From the NCBI GenBank assembly GCA_031772625.1, contig CM062816.1, positions 1,670,577,058-1,670,641,057 of the forward strand: a stretch of DNA of 64,000 nucleotides. Reading direction: 5' to 3'. This stretch comes from Pinus tabuliformis. Its lineage: Eukaryota; Streptophyta; Pinopsida; Pinales; Pinaceae. The notes beneath the pieces are model-generated. The model searched no databases, was not told where the DNA came from, and saw nothing but the letters and a program-made list of their open reading frames with translations. How positions within the stretch are numbered: the stretch's first letter is position 1; each line of letters begins with the position of its first letter. Position numbers and translations under genes: made by a program. This document shows, in pieces, positions 1-10,939 of the stretch.

Positions 1-2
1 CT

Positions 3-1805
3 GTAACTTCGGTAGTTACTCAGCCGCCAATTGCACCTTCTACTCCATCTCAAACGACTGCTGCAACTACCGCAACATCTACCGCACTTACTTCTGGAGT
101 ATCGACAGCTCCGGTTTCTACTGTCTCTGCAACCACTCCTCAGACATCTTTACCGTTGTCCGGATCTACGATTCAAACTACGGTCCAGATGCTTGTAGGG
201 CAGCCTGGTTTAAGTACTTTTGTAACAAGTCAACCTCAATTTACCTACCAACAGTACCAGGGACAGTACCAATTCGGTCCTGCTGTCCAACAACCGGTTT
301 ACCAGTATCAACCGTATCCTGGGTATACTTATCAACAACCCCAACAACCCCAGTACGGTCTGGTTAATCCTGGTTTTCCAGGAGGATATAATATCCCGAA
401 TGCGATTCCTGTTCTAAGTTATCCTGGATATCCTCCTCCTGGGACTGGTCTTGTGACCCAGAGTTTTAGAGATCCTAACCGGCAATTACCATTTATCGCA
501 ACTTTGGATTTACCCGACTTGACACGCCTAACGAACGATCCAATTCAATATCTTTCGTTCTGGCCGCCAATGCCAAATAAGTTGCCTGGTGATATACCCA
601 AGTTCGAAGGTAAGTCTAGAGAGGATCCGTCCAATCACGTGATGACTTACCACCTCTGGTGTGCTTCAAATTCTATCTCGGATGATTCGATCTGCTTACG
701 TCTTTTCCAGCGTACGCTCATTGGTCTCGCGGCCAAGTGGTACATTGAGTTACCACGGGCCTCTTTTTACAATTTTAGCCAGTTAGCTACCTCGTTCCTA
801 ACTCATTTTCAGTTGCCGGTCAGATACGATAATGGCACGGAGCTATTAACTTCATTAAAACAGTCGACCTCCACCTATATTTCCGATCATATTCATGAAT
901 GGAGACGTCGAAGATGTTTAGTGAAAGTTTTTATCCCGGACCAAATCTTAGCTGAATGGTTTGTAAAATCATTATTACCGAAGATTACTGAAGATGTAGC
1001 TAAGGTCGGAGTAGTTACTGAGGAGCAATTCATTGCTCAAGCCCAGTACCTTGACTTAGTTTACACTCAGTCGGGTACGTTGCACAAGAAGATCCCAGAT
1101 CTTCCTAAGTCGAATCAAATCGCTGCTGCTCCTTCGGGGTCTCATGCTGCTAATGGCATGATTGGTACGGTGAATACTAAAAGTAAGAAGAAATCCTCAA
1201 AGAATTCTTCTCCAATAATAACCTTACCAGACTCCCCGACAGGAGAGTCTTCTCCTGAAATTACCGTCGACATTCATGCTGTAGAGACATCTACGGCTAA
1301 ATCAAAAAACGGTGGTAAGAAGAAAGGCAAGAAGAAGGATAAAGCAGACAAGGCTCCAAAGGAGAAAAAAGAGAAGTCGGAATCTAACGACGAAAAGCGC
1401 AAACCTCGCTATCCCTTTTTAATTTGTGAAGAAGATCATTTCACCAGAGATTGCCCTCATCAGGCAGAGGTTGTGAAAATCGTTAAGGGTTCCCCAACTC
1501 CTGCTGTTTTGAAAGATCCATTTCCAAAGCAGGAGAGTAAAATGATAGGTTCTTCCTCGAGTGCCAGTGAAGAACCCATATTGATGATGTCTCATGTACG
1601 GATTGTGACTCGATCGCAAGATTATGGTAGTAAGAATCTTGTTGATGGCAAAGAAGCAGAATCTTCTCATTCTAATCCATCAACCTCAGCTCCCGGTTCC
1701 GATCCACTACAGATCGAGAAACCTAACCTGGACTTGGTAATTAAACCGCCCGCCAAGGGTATACTTCGAAAGTCTGCTTTCAATCCACATGCGAGAGCAG
1801 CTTAG
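3..1805 (+). CDS. gag: Gag capsid/nucleocapsid polyprotein of the Tat element (5' partial)
   Basis: The frame is open from base 3 and has no ATG near 156, so the protein starts upstream of the window. The N-terminal part is Ser/Thr/Ala-rich, followed by a Gln/Pro/Tyr-rich stretch (about 230-470). The retrotransposon gag domain follows at about 585-1075, recognisable from the PKFEGKSREDPSNHV and AAKWYIEL motifs. A Lys-rich linker (1290-1400) leads to a zinc knuckle at about 1420-1455. That knuckle is defective: its first Cys is Phe (FLIC then H and C). The ORF ends at TAG 1803-1805, but the same frame continues directly into pol, so gag and pol were probably one ORF here, with a CAG-to-TAG change or a programmed stop. 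Role: forms the virus-like particle and binds element RNA. Confidence 0.8.
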   Translation, partial: VTSVVTQPPIAPSTPSQTTAATTATSTALTSGVSTAPVSTVSATTPQTSLPLSGSTIQTTVQMLVGQPGLSTFVTSQPQFTYQQYQGQYQFGPAVQQPVYQYQPYPGYTYQQPQQPQYGLVNPGFPGGYNIPNAIPVLSYPGYPPPGTGLVTQSFRDPNRQLPFIATLDLPDLTRLTNDPIQYLSFWPPMPNKLPGDIPKFEGKSREDPSNHVMTYHLWCASNSISDDSICLRLFQRTLIGLAAKWYIELPRASFYNFSQLATSFLTHFQLPVRYDNGTELLTSLKQSTSTYISDHIHEWRRRRCLVKVFIPDQILAEWFVKSLLPKITEDVAKVGVVTEEQFIAQAQYLDLVYTQSGTLHKKIPDLPKSNQIAAAPSGSHAANGMIGTVNTKSKKKSSKNSSPIITLPDSPTGESSPEITVDIHAVETSTAKSKNGGKKKGKKKDKADKAPKEKKEKSESNDEKRKPRYPFLICEEDHFTRDCPHQAEVVKIVKGSPTPAVLKDPFPKQESKMIGSSSSASEEPILMMSHVRIVTRSQDYGSKNLVDGKEAESSHSNPSTSAPGSDPLQIEKPNLDLVIKPPAKGILRKSAFNPHARAA

Positions 1806-2700
1806 AATTATAACATTGTTGAGGATTTAGCTGTTTCACCCTCAGCAATGTCGGCTTTGGAAGTGTTGCAATCATGCCCAGCACAACGAAAATTACTCTT
1901 GTCGGCTATAGGAGCTGTTGATATTCAGGACCCGAACCTGATAATCTTTGATCTAGAAAATAGTACACCGCGTCTCCCTCATCAAATGGCTTTCCAGATT
2001 CCAGTGATAGTAAAAAACAGGCCTATTCATCGAATTGTAATTGATGAAGGAGCTTCTACGTGTATTATGTCGATTCAGTGTTGGAGATCGCTTGGTTCTC
2101 CTTCACTGAACCAATCCCCGACGATTCTTAAGGCCTTTGATGGCCGTGGGTTCCATCCGTTTGGCATTCTACAGTATTTGCCTATAGGCATTGAAGGAAA
2201 AACCGTTAGTCTGGATGTGGAGGTGGTTGATGCCCCTCTAGACTACAACCTTCTTTTGGGTCGCAGTTGGTCTTATGCTATGACAGCGGTCGTGTCATCG
2301 GTCTTCAGAGTTATAAAGTTTCCACATAATGGTAAGATCGTGACGGTAGACCAACTGGCTTACTTTTCATCCGACCCAACCTCTTCAGAGAGTATCCAGC
2401 ATGTCGGTAAAACGACTATCCCTTACAAGGATGTTGGTGTAGGATTAGTTAAAGATTCCGGTTTACTGGGAACTTTTCCTTTTCCTTCGATCAATGCAGA
2501 CCCTTCATTCGCATCCATTCATATGATTACTTCAGACACTATTATTTACGATGATCCTTGGATTGTCCCATCTAAATCTGAGATAGACTCATTCGGTAAT
2601 GCAATGCCTTTGAGTCCATATGAAATTGCTTATGAGGCCGTGCAGTCTTTTTCCGACTCCAGTTCAACCCAATTCGACCAAATGAATGTGGTCCGTGAGG
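1806..2700 (+). pseudogene. Aspartic protease domain of the Tat pol
   Basis: This stretch continues in the gag frame after the TAG at 1803. The protease cleaves the gag-pol polyprotein. The active-site region reads IDEGAST (about 2040-2060) rather than the usual D-S/T-G; an E-G-A variant is, as I recall, normal for this lineage. The second conserved block, DYNLLLGRSW, is at about 2250-2280. From about 2400 a poorly conserved linker leads to the RT. The first ATG, 1848, lies inside conserved sequence (NIVEDLA upstream of SALEVLQSCP), so it is unlikely to be a genuine start. Confidence 0.75.
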
Positions 2701-2999
2701 AATCACTTTTCACATCAACCTCAGAACGGATAACGTTTCCTGAAGTCGTGTCATCTGACGAACAACTTCGCGAAATCCTAAGTGTAGACGATCTACCATG
2801 GGAAGATCTTCATCATAGATCTTCGTTTTTACCTGAGGGTGATGACTTTGAAAATGATTTTTCATCAATTTTTACAGCTGAATATGTCAGGGACGCTCAG
2901 AATCCTATGAAACATCCTGATTCAGAGTTGAATTTGGGAAACATTTCCCAAACTATTGCCATTGACATTTCAATCAAAATCGGAGTTATTGAAAACATT

Positions 3000-4398
3000 C
3001 ATATAGGTGCCTCGTGTACAGATAACGAAATTCAAACATACAAGGTCCTATTTCAAGAATTCTGCGACGTGTTTGCCTGGTCCTATGAGGAAATGCCAGG
3101 AATTGATCCCTCTATTGTTGTTCATGAAATTAAGACCTACCCAGACGGTAAACCCGTTCGGCAACGTCTGCGTCAGATACACCCTAGGAAAGCGGCTGCG
3201 ATTAAAGCAGAAGTCGAGACGCTGTTGAAAGCAGGTTTCATTTATCCGATCCCGTTAACGGATTGGGTATCAAATATTGTTCCAGTTAACAAGAAACAAG
3301 GAACAATAAGAATATGTATCGACTATAGGGATATAAATCGTGCTTGTCCAAAAGAGACAACTATCCTACGCCCTATATCGATCAAATAATCGATGATTGT
3401 GCCGGCAGTGAAATATTTTCCTTTATGGACGGTTTTTCCGGTTACAACCAAATCAATGTTCTACCTTCCGATCAACCAAAAACGGCTTTCATTTGTCCTT
3501 GGGGGACATTTGCTTACTGCAAATTACCTTTTGGACTTAAGAATGCCGGAGCAACTTTCCAACGGGCAATGTCTTACCCGTTTCACAACATCAAGCACAT
3601 TGTGCAACCGTATCTCGATGATTTGCCTGCTCATTCTTTACATCGAGCTGATCACCTTGTCCACTTACGCGCTATTTTTATGAGGTGTCGACATTATCGA
3701 ATTCGGTTGAACCCACACAAATGTGTCTTCTGCATAGAAGTGGGACGATTGCTAGGATTTGTCGTTTCAAAAGCCGGTATCCGCGTCGATCCCTCGAAGG
3801 TCGAAGCCATCATCAAATTGCCTCCTCCTTCGAGTTTGTGCCAACTCCAAAGTTTGCAAGGGAAAGCAAACTTTTTACGTCGATTCATTCCTAACTACGC
3901 CGAGGTTACAAAGGGTTTCACCCGGTTGTTGAAACAAAACGCTCAATTTTCTTGGGATGAGATAGCTCAGAAATCTTTTGATGCGCTTAAGCACGCGTTG
4001 ACCCATGCACCACTGCTACATCCTCCCAACTACAACCAGGACTACTTTTTGTATCTCGCCGCCTCTCACTCCACCATTGGAATGGTTTTAGTTCAGGAAG
4101 ACGAATTCGGAACGGAACATGTGATATATTATCTTAGTAGGACGTTAAATCCCACTGAGCTAAAATATTCGCATGTGGAGAAATTGGCCCTGGCAGCTGT
4201 TCAGGTTGTCCAGCGTTTTCGTCATTACATTCTACAGTGATTTCGGATTGCAACCCTATGATTTATATTTTGACTAAACAATTGCTAGGGGGCAAGTACT
4301 CCAAATGGATTGTTATCCTGCAGGAGTTCGATTTGGAGTTCGAGAAGTCCAAGTCTAAGAAATCCTTAGTTTTTGCGGAATTGATGTGTGACTTCCCG
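3000..4398 (+). pseudogene. Reverse transcriptase and gypsy-type RNase H of the Tat pol, frameshifted
   Basis: RT copies element RNA into DNA; RNase H removes the RNA strand. RT begins near 3120 (HEIKTYPDG, VNKKQGTIRICIDYRDIN). The frame breaks at about 3350, where an extra GA in the run AAAGAGAC fits a 2-base insertion, and continues from 3351 to 4240 with DGFSGYNQI, LPFGLKNAGATFQRAM and the catalytic YLDD at about 3612. RNase H follows from about 4030. The position of its first catalytic Asp reads LAASHST, so that Asp is missing, while the Glu block HVEKLALAA is kept. A second frame break at about 4235 separates it from the VISDCNPM end of the domain. Loss of the first Asp may be lineage-wide, which would fit recruitment of the second RNase H. 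Confidence 0.8.
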
Positions 4399-5719
4399 CG
4401 TGCTGACATGGAAACTGTGGCAGAGGAACCCATTGCGGACGAATCTCTGTTTCTTATCAGCACTTTAGATCCGTGGTATGGGGATATAATCGTCTATCTC
4501 CAAACCCAATCCTTTCGGCCCGAAGCTTCAAAGTCGGAATGCCGGAAAATTCGATTCCAGTCCCAACAATACATAATTATTGGAGATACTCTTTATCGTC
4601 GTGGGGCGGACTTGGTTTTTCGTCGTTGCTTAACTCATGAAGAGGCAGAAAGGGTTTTGAATGACTGTCATTCTGGAGCATGTGGCGGTCATATGTCTGG
4701 GTATGCCATAGCTCAGAAGGTGTTGCGTGCTGGCTATTTCTGGCCGTCCATGTTTAAAGATTGTATCATTGCGGTCCGGAAATGCCACAACTGTCAAGTG
4801 TTTGATCGCAAGATGCGCGCACCACCTGCTCCTCTCCACCCTATAATTGTCGTTGGTCCTTTTGCTAAATGGGGTATCGATTTTATTACTTGTAACCCTC
4901 ACTCGGCCGGGGGGGCATGCGTATATCATCCTTGCGATTGATTATTTTACTAAGTGGGCCGAGGCGATGCCTACATTCGAGGCAAGCGGCAAAACAGCAG
5001 CGATTTTCGTATTCAATCATATTATTGCTAGGTTTGGTGTCCCACAAGCGATAATCACTGACCATGGGCGCCATTTTCGAAACATTATGATGACAGAACT
5101 TACAAGCCAGCTTGGTTTACGCCATGATAGTTCTACTCCTTATTATCCTCAAGCAAACGGTTTGGTTGAATCCATCAACAAAGTTCTAGTTATCATGATC
5201 CGAAGAATCATTGGTATTCATCGGTCAAATTGGCATAACATGTTATTTTCAGCGCTTTGGGCGTGCCGAACCTCAGTAAAAACATCAACAGGGTTCACTC
5301 CTTTCCAACTAGTTTATGGTTTAGAAGCAGTGTTGCCCATTGAATGCGAAATCCCATCACTTCAAATGGCTATCGAATTACTCCCAGCTACTTCCGAAGA
5401 GGAGAAGCGTCTGTTATGCTTAGCTAAATTAGATGAGACTCGACGTGATGCTACTTTGGCAATCGAGACTCACGCAAAAAGGATGAAAGCTCAGTATGAT
5501 CGTAACGTGACCCCTCGTAATTTTTCGGAAGGAGACCTAGTGCTATTATATGATCAAGCTAACGATAAATTAGGTGCTGGAAAATTCGTTCCCATGTGGC
5601 ATGGGCCCTACATTGTCAAGCGAAAGCTAGCAAAAGGGGCCTATGAGCTGGTAGATTTTGATGGGGACTCTTTGGGTAAGCCCAGAAATGGACATTACCT
5701 AAAGAGGTATTATGCTTAA
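4399..5719 (+). pseudogene. Integrase of the Tat pol, frameshifted once
   Basis: Integrase joins the DNA copy to the chromosome. The HHCC zinc finger is complete at about 4665-4800 (HSGACGGH, then CHNC). The catalytic triad is visible: Asp in WGIDF (about 4875), Asp in ITDHG (about 5057) and Glu in GLVESINK (about 5168). Between the first and second Asp the frame shifts by one base in the G-run at 4909-4915 (GGGGGG, CGGCCGGGGGGGCATG), which fits one extra G. The C-terminus has the usual GPYIVKRKL beta-barrel segment and ends at TAA 5717. No chromodomain follows, as expected for Tat elements. Confidence 0.82.
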
Positions 5720-5869
5720 ATGGTGGGTATGGAGATTTAGTTAGTTCTAGTTAGGTTAATTTTTCTTTCTAGCTGGTATGTTTGCTTAGTTTAGACTGTG
5801 TGCTTAGTTTAGAGAGTGTGTTTTTGTCGTTATTCTGGCTTATCTTGGTTTTACTCTTGATATTGCAGA

Positions 5870-6285
5870 TGTTGACGCCTCTCCAAACGTACATTGGATT
5901 TGCTGATGGTGCTTGTCGTAGTACACAGAATATCTCTTCCGCAGCTTGGGTTATCTATTCGCCCTCTGACGACTTAGTTTCTATGCATGGGGTGAGCCTC
6001 GGTCAAACAACAAACAACATTGCAGAATACAGTGCAGTGATTGAATTATTATCTAAATCTATTTCATTTGGGATTCGGAGTTTGATAGTGAGGTTATATT
6101 TTGAACTTGTTGTATTACAGCTTAATAGAGTCTATGCCATTAGAAATCCAGTGTTATTAAGATTGTTTTTGAGGGTGCGTCTCTTGGAACGTGAATTTGA
6201 TTACATTGAATATCAGCATATTCCAAGGTCTTTAAATACATTAGCAGATGCAATGGCGTCTCGAATGTTAAATAGACATTTGTAA
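5870..6285 (+). CDS. Second, archaeal-type RNase H (aRNH) of the Tat element
   Basis: The open frame runs from 5782, but the first ATG is at 5870, directly after an acceptor-like TATTGCAG, so this exon may be joined to pol by splicing. Conserved blocks are FADGACR (first Asp), NNIAEYSAVIELL (Glu) and NTLADAMAS (last Asp). The block that normally holds the middle Asp as D-S-x-L-V-V reads LYFELVVLQLN, so the catalytic Asp is replaced and the enzyme is probably dead. The size of about 138 residues fits a single RNase H domain. Such an added RNase H is known from plant Tat elements. Confidence 0.75.
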
Positions 6286-6485
6286 CAATCATAAATGTAA
6301 ATTTATAAACATTTCATCACACATGTTTAACAAAATAAGCTGGTAATAATGATATATATAGATAGGAGTGTGTCAAAAATATACATCGTCTTCGATCATA
6401 GGTTGAAAAACACCTTATGATCGGCAAAAATGATAAGTACAAAAAACCAAAAATGTCATATGTGTCTACAAAAGTGACTAGCCAA

Positions 6486-7700
6486 TCACTGGTGGTGCTC
6501 TCTATACGAGACCACTGCCCGCGCTACCCTACACAGGAACCTCCTGAAAGGTCCTGGGACTGCGACCAAGTAGCGCTGAAGTCGGATAGGAATGTCATCT
6601 ATAGTGGTCTCCGGTATACCCGCCGTCAGACGCTCTAGATCCTGTTCCATCTCGGCTAAGGTCTCTGCGGCCGCATCCTGTGGGGCCGGTGCTGGTACAG
6701 CTGGTACTCTTCTCTCAAAAGCCCGGAGATTGGCCGGACGCCGTGGACCTACATCTGCATTTTGAAAATTTGTGCTGTCAGTTTTGAGACGATATATAAA
6801 AAACAAAAAAAAATAGATAATTTAAAAACTTGTGAAAAATGAAGTACCTCTGTCGTCCCATTGTTCTCCCTGTGGAAGAACCATGTCCGGATCATTGCGA
6901 AAATCCATTCCGGCATAAGGGAAATCCTGAATCGCAAAGACCTGGCCCTCCAGCCAGTGAAAGTAACCATCAGGAAATCGAACAACTGCTGCTCCCTCAT
7001 CAGGATGCCGGGCCATTACCGCAACCCATCTCGTCAACTTAGGCTCCCGAGGAGCCCCAACTGGAACTGTAAGATGCTGGGGGATCAGCATTGGAACTCT
7101 CTCTAGGGCAAAGCTCACAACTAAAGGCCCATATCCAAAAGTCTTCAGTTGTCCGTTCTTTGCCCTGGTTAGTTGGCCCTTCATATTGGCCAACACAGCA
7201 TCGCACCAGTTGAAAATGGTGCCTTGGAAGCAATCTATAGCCATCTGCATTTGGGAACCAGTGGCTATGTGCAAAGCGGCAGCGCCGCAAAGTCTGGTAA
7301 TTGTAAAGGAAATTACCATAAGTTCAGGTCGGGATATGTATTTGATTTCTATCCCCTTATCCTGGTTTTGATTGTTGCACCACTCTAGCCGGAGACTAGC
7401 AAGGGATTGGCCACCCGGCCTAGTCCCGAATAGAGAGAGTTTCTCGCCCCTGTTAGGCAAGCCAGTGAGAAAGTATATGTCGGAGGACTCTATCTCGAGC
7501 TGGTGTTCTCCAATGTAAAAACATTGATCCTGAATGTTCCACCTTTCAACCAGCCACTCTAAGAATGGCACCTGGGCCCTCATGCTAGGTATGGCCCAGT
7601 ACTTGTAGAGACCGCATGCCCTTAACGCATCAATAGAAGGTTGATGACCTATTGCGGCCAAATCAACGTCTTCGTGTTCTCTTTCATGCCAATCTAGCAT
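6486..7700 (-). CDS. Intact spliced antisense gene in the Tat element, plant-mobile-domain-like
   Basis: The coding sequence joins 7700-6848 and 6754-6486, giving about 373 residues without a stop. The 93-bp intron (6847-6755) has a GT donor after AGAG and ends TGCAG; splicing is phase 1 and makes an uninterrupted frame, whereas reading through the intron stops after eight codons. Upstream, a poly-T tract followed by TGTGTAG at 7711 is a strong acceptor, matched by a CAG/GTATTT donor at 8037, so a leader intron (8037-7711) is likely, and ATG 7700 is then the first start in the exon. The protein has WHEREHEDVD near its start and the block SSDIYFLTGLPNRGE, which resembles the core of the plant mobile domain family. 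Its C-terminus is Pro/Ala-rich, then a Glu-rich helix. Function unknown. The gene lies between aRNH and the 3' LTR, as the antisense ORFs of Tat elements do. Confidence 0.72.
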
Positions 7701-7861
7701 GGTGAGTGACCTACACACCAAAAAAAAAAAATTAGAATTCTTTAAACAAAATTTGGTTGGTTAAATTTGGGGTTTGGGGTTTGAAAATCCGCATTTCACA
7801 GGGTACGCACCCCGCATTCAGAAAACAGAGCGGCGGTACGCAGCTGTTCTGAAGGTGGGCT

Positions 7862-7907
7862 GCGTACCCCGACCTTTTTCCCATATACGAAAAAGTCGGG
7901 GTATGCA
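7862..7907. repeat. Inverted repeat (hairpin) inside the antisense leader intron
   Basis: The arms GTACCCCGAC-TTTTTC and GAAAAAGTCGGGGTAT pair over about 16 bases with one bulge around the loop CCATATAC. Several GTACGC or TGCGTAC words surround it (7800-7925), and the same words cluster again in the 3' LTR at 10090-10180. Confidence 0.6.
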
Positions 7908-8160
7908 GGTCGCCCATGGGGCACCTGCGTCCCCCGAGAATCGGCCCCTAAAACCTAAAGCCCTCTAAAAAATCAAACTAGAACTTGAAATGAAATTCTA
8001 AACGGATGAAATTGAAGAGGAGGATGTTGTGAAATACCTGAAAGAGACGGCGCTCGATTCTGACGGTCGGATTCTCCGCAAAGTCCACGGGAAGTTTCTT
8101 GTCAAAAGCCCTTTTCTCAACCTCAACAGTAAAATGGTAAAAATGACATGGTAAAAAGTC

Positions 8161-8170
8161 TTTTTATAGG
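8161..8170 (-). promoter_or_regulatory. TATA-like box of the antisense gene
   Basis: Read on the minus strand it is CCTATAAAAA. It lies about 120 bases before the CAG/GTATTT donor at 8037, so a transcript starting near 8135 would have a leader exon of about 100 bases and then the 327-bp leader intron. Supported only by motif and spacing. Confidence 0.45.
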
Positions 8171-9929
8171 TTTTTTGGATGAATGAATGCTAAGTTTGTT
8201 TATTTTTCACCACGAAAGGATATTTTTCAATGTATTTTTGCCCATCTTAAACAGGTATGAGTAATGTGTCATTTTTGTGCAGGACAAAAGGACTTTAGGG
8301 TAAAATCATCATTTTTCACAAACCAAGACATCAGAGTCATCTTTTAAGCCCTTTTCTGACTCCTAAAAAATGAAAAGATTGCCGAGCGTTTCTTTTACAC
8401 TCGTTAAAACGAAATTAAAAGATGGTCCCCTTATAACTCTTTTCTGACCGTAAAAACAGGAAAAGATTGTCGGGTTTTTGTCGTTTCAAACTCGATACGG
8501 AAATAAAACGACGTGTCCTTGATCGCTTTTTACTTTTCAGGTCAGAGACACTAATCATGAAAGTACTCCTTGGTCGCAAGATCAAGCGGTTCTCTCAGGT
8601 ATTATTTTATACTTTTTCGGGCTTGGGAGACACAAATTTACGAAAAAGTTCACCTTGGAGTCTTCTTTAGTTTTTTTAGACTCTCTAAAAATGAAAAATG
8701 CCGAGTTTCTCCTATACTAGACTCGTTAAAATTTCACAGTAAAGGACCTGTTCAATTACAAACAGGAACGGACCACTCCTTCTTAGGGTCCGAATCTAAA
8801 CTAAGTTGGACTCATCCGAAGGATGAGCTTATAATCAAGCATATGTTATCCTCCTCAAGCTTGTAAAAAATAAAGAGGTACTTGCCAGAAATGGTGGGGG
8901 AAAAGAGAGAAGAATGAACCGATTTGTTATCCTTTGTTACAGAAGAACCTTATCACCGCTCTTGAACACGACACTTTTCATTCACCTGGGTTGGGAAATC
9001 CTTTGCCTTAAAGTTGATTAAACCACTTTGAAAGTCTTCAACCGTTTCCAGATATTAACTTTGGGTCAATCGTCACCAAGCCATTTGTCGTGTCGTTATG
9101 TGTTCAAGAGGTCTCTGCAAATAAACCATTCATATGCAAAATACTTGTCATCCATTTGACCATCCCTGAGTCAGTCCTTACAGCAACATTTCTTCAACTT
9201 GAAGAATGATTTCGTGTTGTGGGCTTGCCTGCAACGGGTCGCTTTCTATCGACATCAGCACATTATCTAGAAAGATGACTTAGAAATCGTCAGTACCTTG
9301 AAGTCTGCATGCATCAATGGCAGGTTTCTCGCTTTGACGACAATTTACATCATTGACTTTCGATCAAAGGATTCTGTGACGTATTTGACATCAACCCATT
9401 CATTCACATTTCATGGATTGTACTGGGTACTTTGAGAACCATTGACATCACTGGTGGTCTCTCTCACGCTTGTTAATGGTTTACATCATTGACTGGTAAT
9501 CAAGTGGTTTCTACCATGCTCGACATCAACTCATTTATTCGCATGGATAGAATCGTACCAATTCGGGAAGTAGAAATGAAGACCCTGGATCTAGTTTCCA
9601 CCATCCAGGCTGCGAGGAGTTTTGTATTCATTATACAGTAGACTAATCATAAACAGATGGCTGCGTCCATACTGTGTCTACAAAATTCTATGATTGTGAT
9701 GTACTGCAAAATCATTCTTGTATCAGAGCAGTAGTTAGATTGTTAGTTAAAGTTTTCAATCTGAGTATGGGAATGCCTACCTCAGCGATGATATCATCTT
9801 ATATATGTATTTTGTGTTGAATATTTGTAGGTTCTGACCGGGTCCTCCGCAAGATACTCCTTGAAATGATAAAGTACTTCACCCTTCCTAGATCATAAAA
9901 ACCCTAATCTACTACAGGCTTCGCACTTT
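8171..9929 (+). other. Non-coding 3' region of the Tat element
   Basis: No coding sequence is recognisable. A diverged direct repeat of roughly 135 bases starts near 9347 and 9482 (CATCATTGACT, then ATTTGACATCAAC or CTCGACATCAAC). Between 8340 and 8720 short blocks (CTTTTCTGAC, AAAAGATTG, CTCGTTAAAA) recur, suggesting an older tandem repeat. Tat elements usually have such long non-coding DNA before the 3' LTR. Confidence 0.6.
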
Positions 9930-9937
9930 AGGGGGCA
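9930..9937 (+). other. Polypurine tract of the Tat element
   Basis: AGGGGGCA lies just before the TGTTACAC that opens the 3' LTR. It would prime plus-strand DNA synthesis. The position fits the LTR boundary but the tract is short. Confidence 0.5.
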
Positions 9938-9940
9938 ATC

Positions 9941-10834
9941 TGTTACACTAAAAAATGTCACCATGACTATTTACAGTTAGTATGGCTCCATCCACTGTCA
10001 TACTATCCTCCTTGGCAAGTCTCATGCCTCTGCTCTCCATGTCAAACTTCAAGAAAGAGAGAAAAGTCATTTAAAGTCAATTATCTCTGGTACGCAGTTT
10101 CTCTTAGCCTTACCTGCGTGTACGCAACCCGAGTTCACAATACCTGCGTACTTGTACGCTCTGTATGTAAAGGGGTGGGTGCGTACTCCTGTAAAGGTCA
10201 AAAGGCGCAAGTTTCACTCCAAAAAAGTTACTTGTGGTCATTTCTAGAGTCTTCTAGAAGCTTGTTTGACGTGTATGAAGCGCCTCCAGATGGTTCATGT
10301 ATCCCTACCAAAGAGGAACTTATCCCATCAATAGGGGAGCTATCCCATCCAAAGAGGGGCTTATCCCATTGATGGTGGACCTGAATAACTTCCTCTAGAG
10401 CACTATAAATACAGGCATTGGGCCAAAGGGAGGGGAGGTTGAAAGCTGAACATTCCTAAGGGTAGATGCTGCTGGAATTAGGACTTCCTTGTAGAAGCTT
10501 GTGAGGAGAGATTACCATCTTTACTTGTTTCCATTGGGAGGTGGGTGAGCTGATCAGAGTAAAGGAGAACTCTTGTGGACCCTGGGAGGAGCTTGCACAA
10601 TGCCAAGGCTCAAGTTGTAATGGTTCCTTTTGTTACCTTTTAATACAAATTAGTCCATTCTTCTCAACAATTTGTTATTTATGAGTTGTTTCATATACTC
10701 CTTGGTCTATATGTTAAATATGTTTTATTTTATGTGATATTCAGGTGCTATTTGATCGTTTGATTGTTGGTGAATGCAGGTTTCGAAGGGAAGGAGGAGC
10801 TCATCCGGATCAACGAAGCTGGACTACTACAACA
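9941..10834 (+). repeat. 3' LTR of the Tat element
   Basis: It begins TGTTACAC after the polypurine tract and ends CTACTACAACA, so the ends are TGTT and AACA; its length would be 894 bp. It contains a good TATA box (10404-10411, TATAAATA) in the right place to start R near 10435, and a cluster of TACGCA/TGCGTAC words upstream in U3. The right end is the less certain one, since the 5' LTR is not available for comparison. Confidence 0.55.
10404..10411 (+). promoter_or_regulatory. TATA box of the Tat LTR
   Basis: The sequence CACTATAAATACAGG is a close match to the plant TATA consensus and sits about 460 bases into the LTR. Confidence 0.6.
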
Positions 10835-10939
10835 GTGTTGGACTACAGGTAAGATCTAAACATTTGATTTCTCATATTGTAAAAGCATATTTAGGGAAGG
10901 ATTGCTCTCATTTGTCTTGTTTGTCATTAGAAAGTCTTA

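Larger units (their letters stand above)
1..10834 (+). mobile_element. Ty3/gypsy Tat-lineage LTR retrotransposon, 5' end outside window
   Basis: Domain order is gag, aspartic protease, RT, gypsy-type RNase H, integrase, a second (archaeal-type) RNase H, a gene on the opposite strand, long non-coding DNA, polypurine tract and 3' LTR. The extra RNase H after integrase and an antisense ORF before the 3' LTR are known traits of the plant Tat lineage. The 5' LTR and primer site lie before the window. Gag-pol carries a nonsense codon and three frameshifts, so this copy cannot move by its own pol. The 3' limit relies on the LTR ends described below; the target duplication cannot be tested because the 5' flank is missing. 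Confidence 0.85.
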
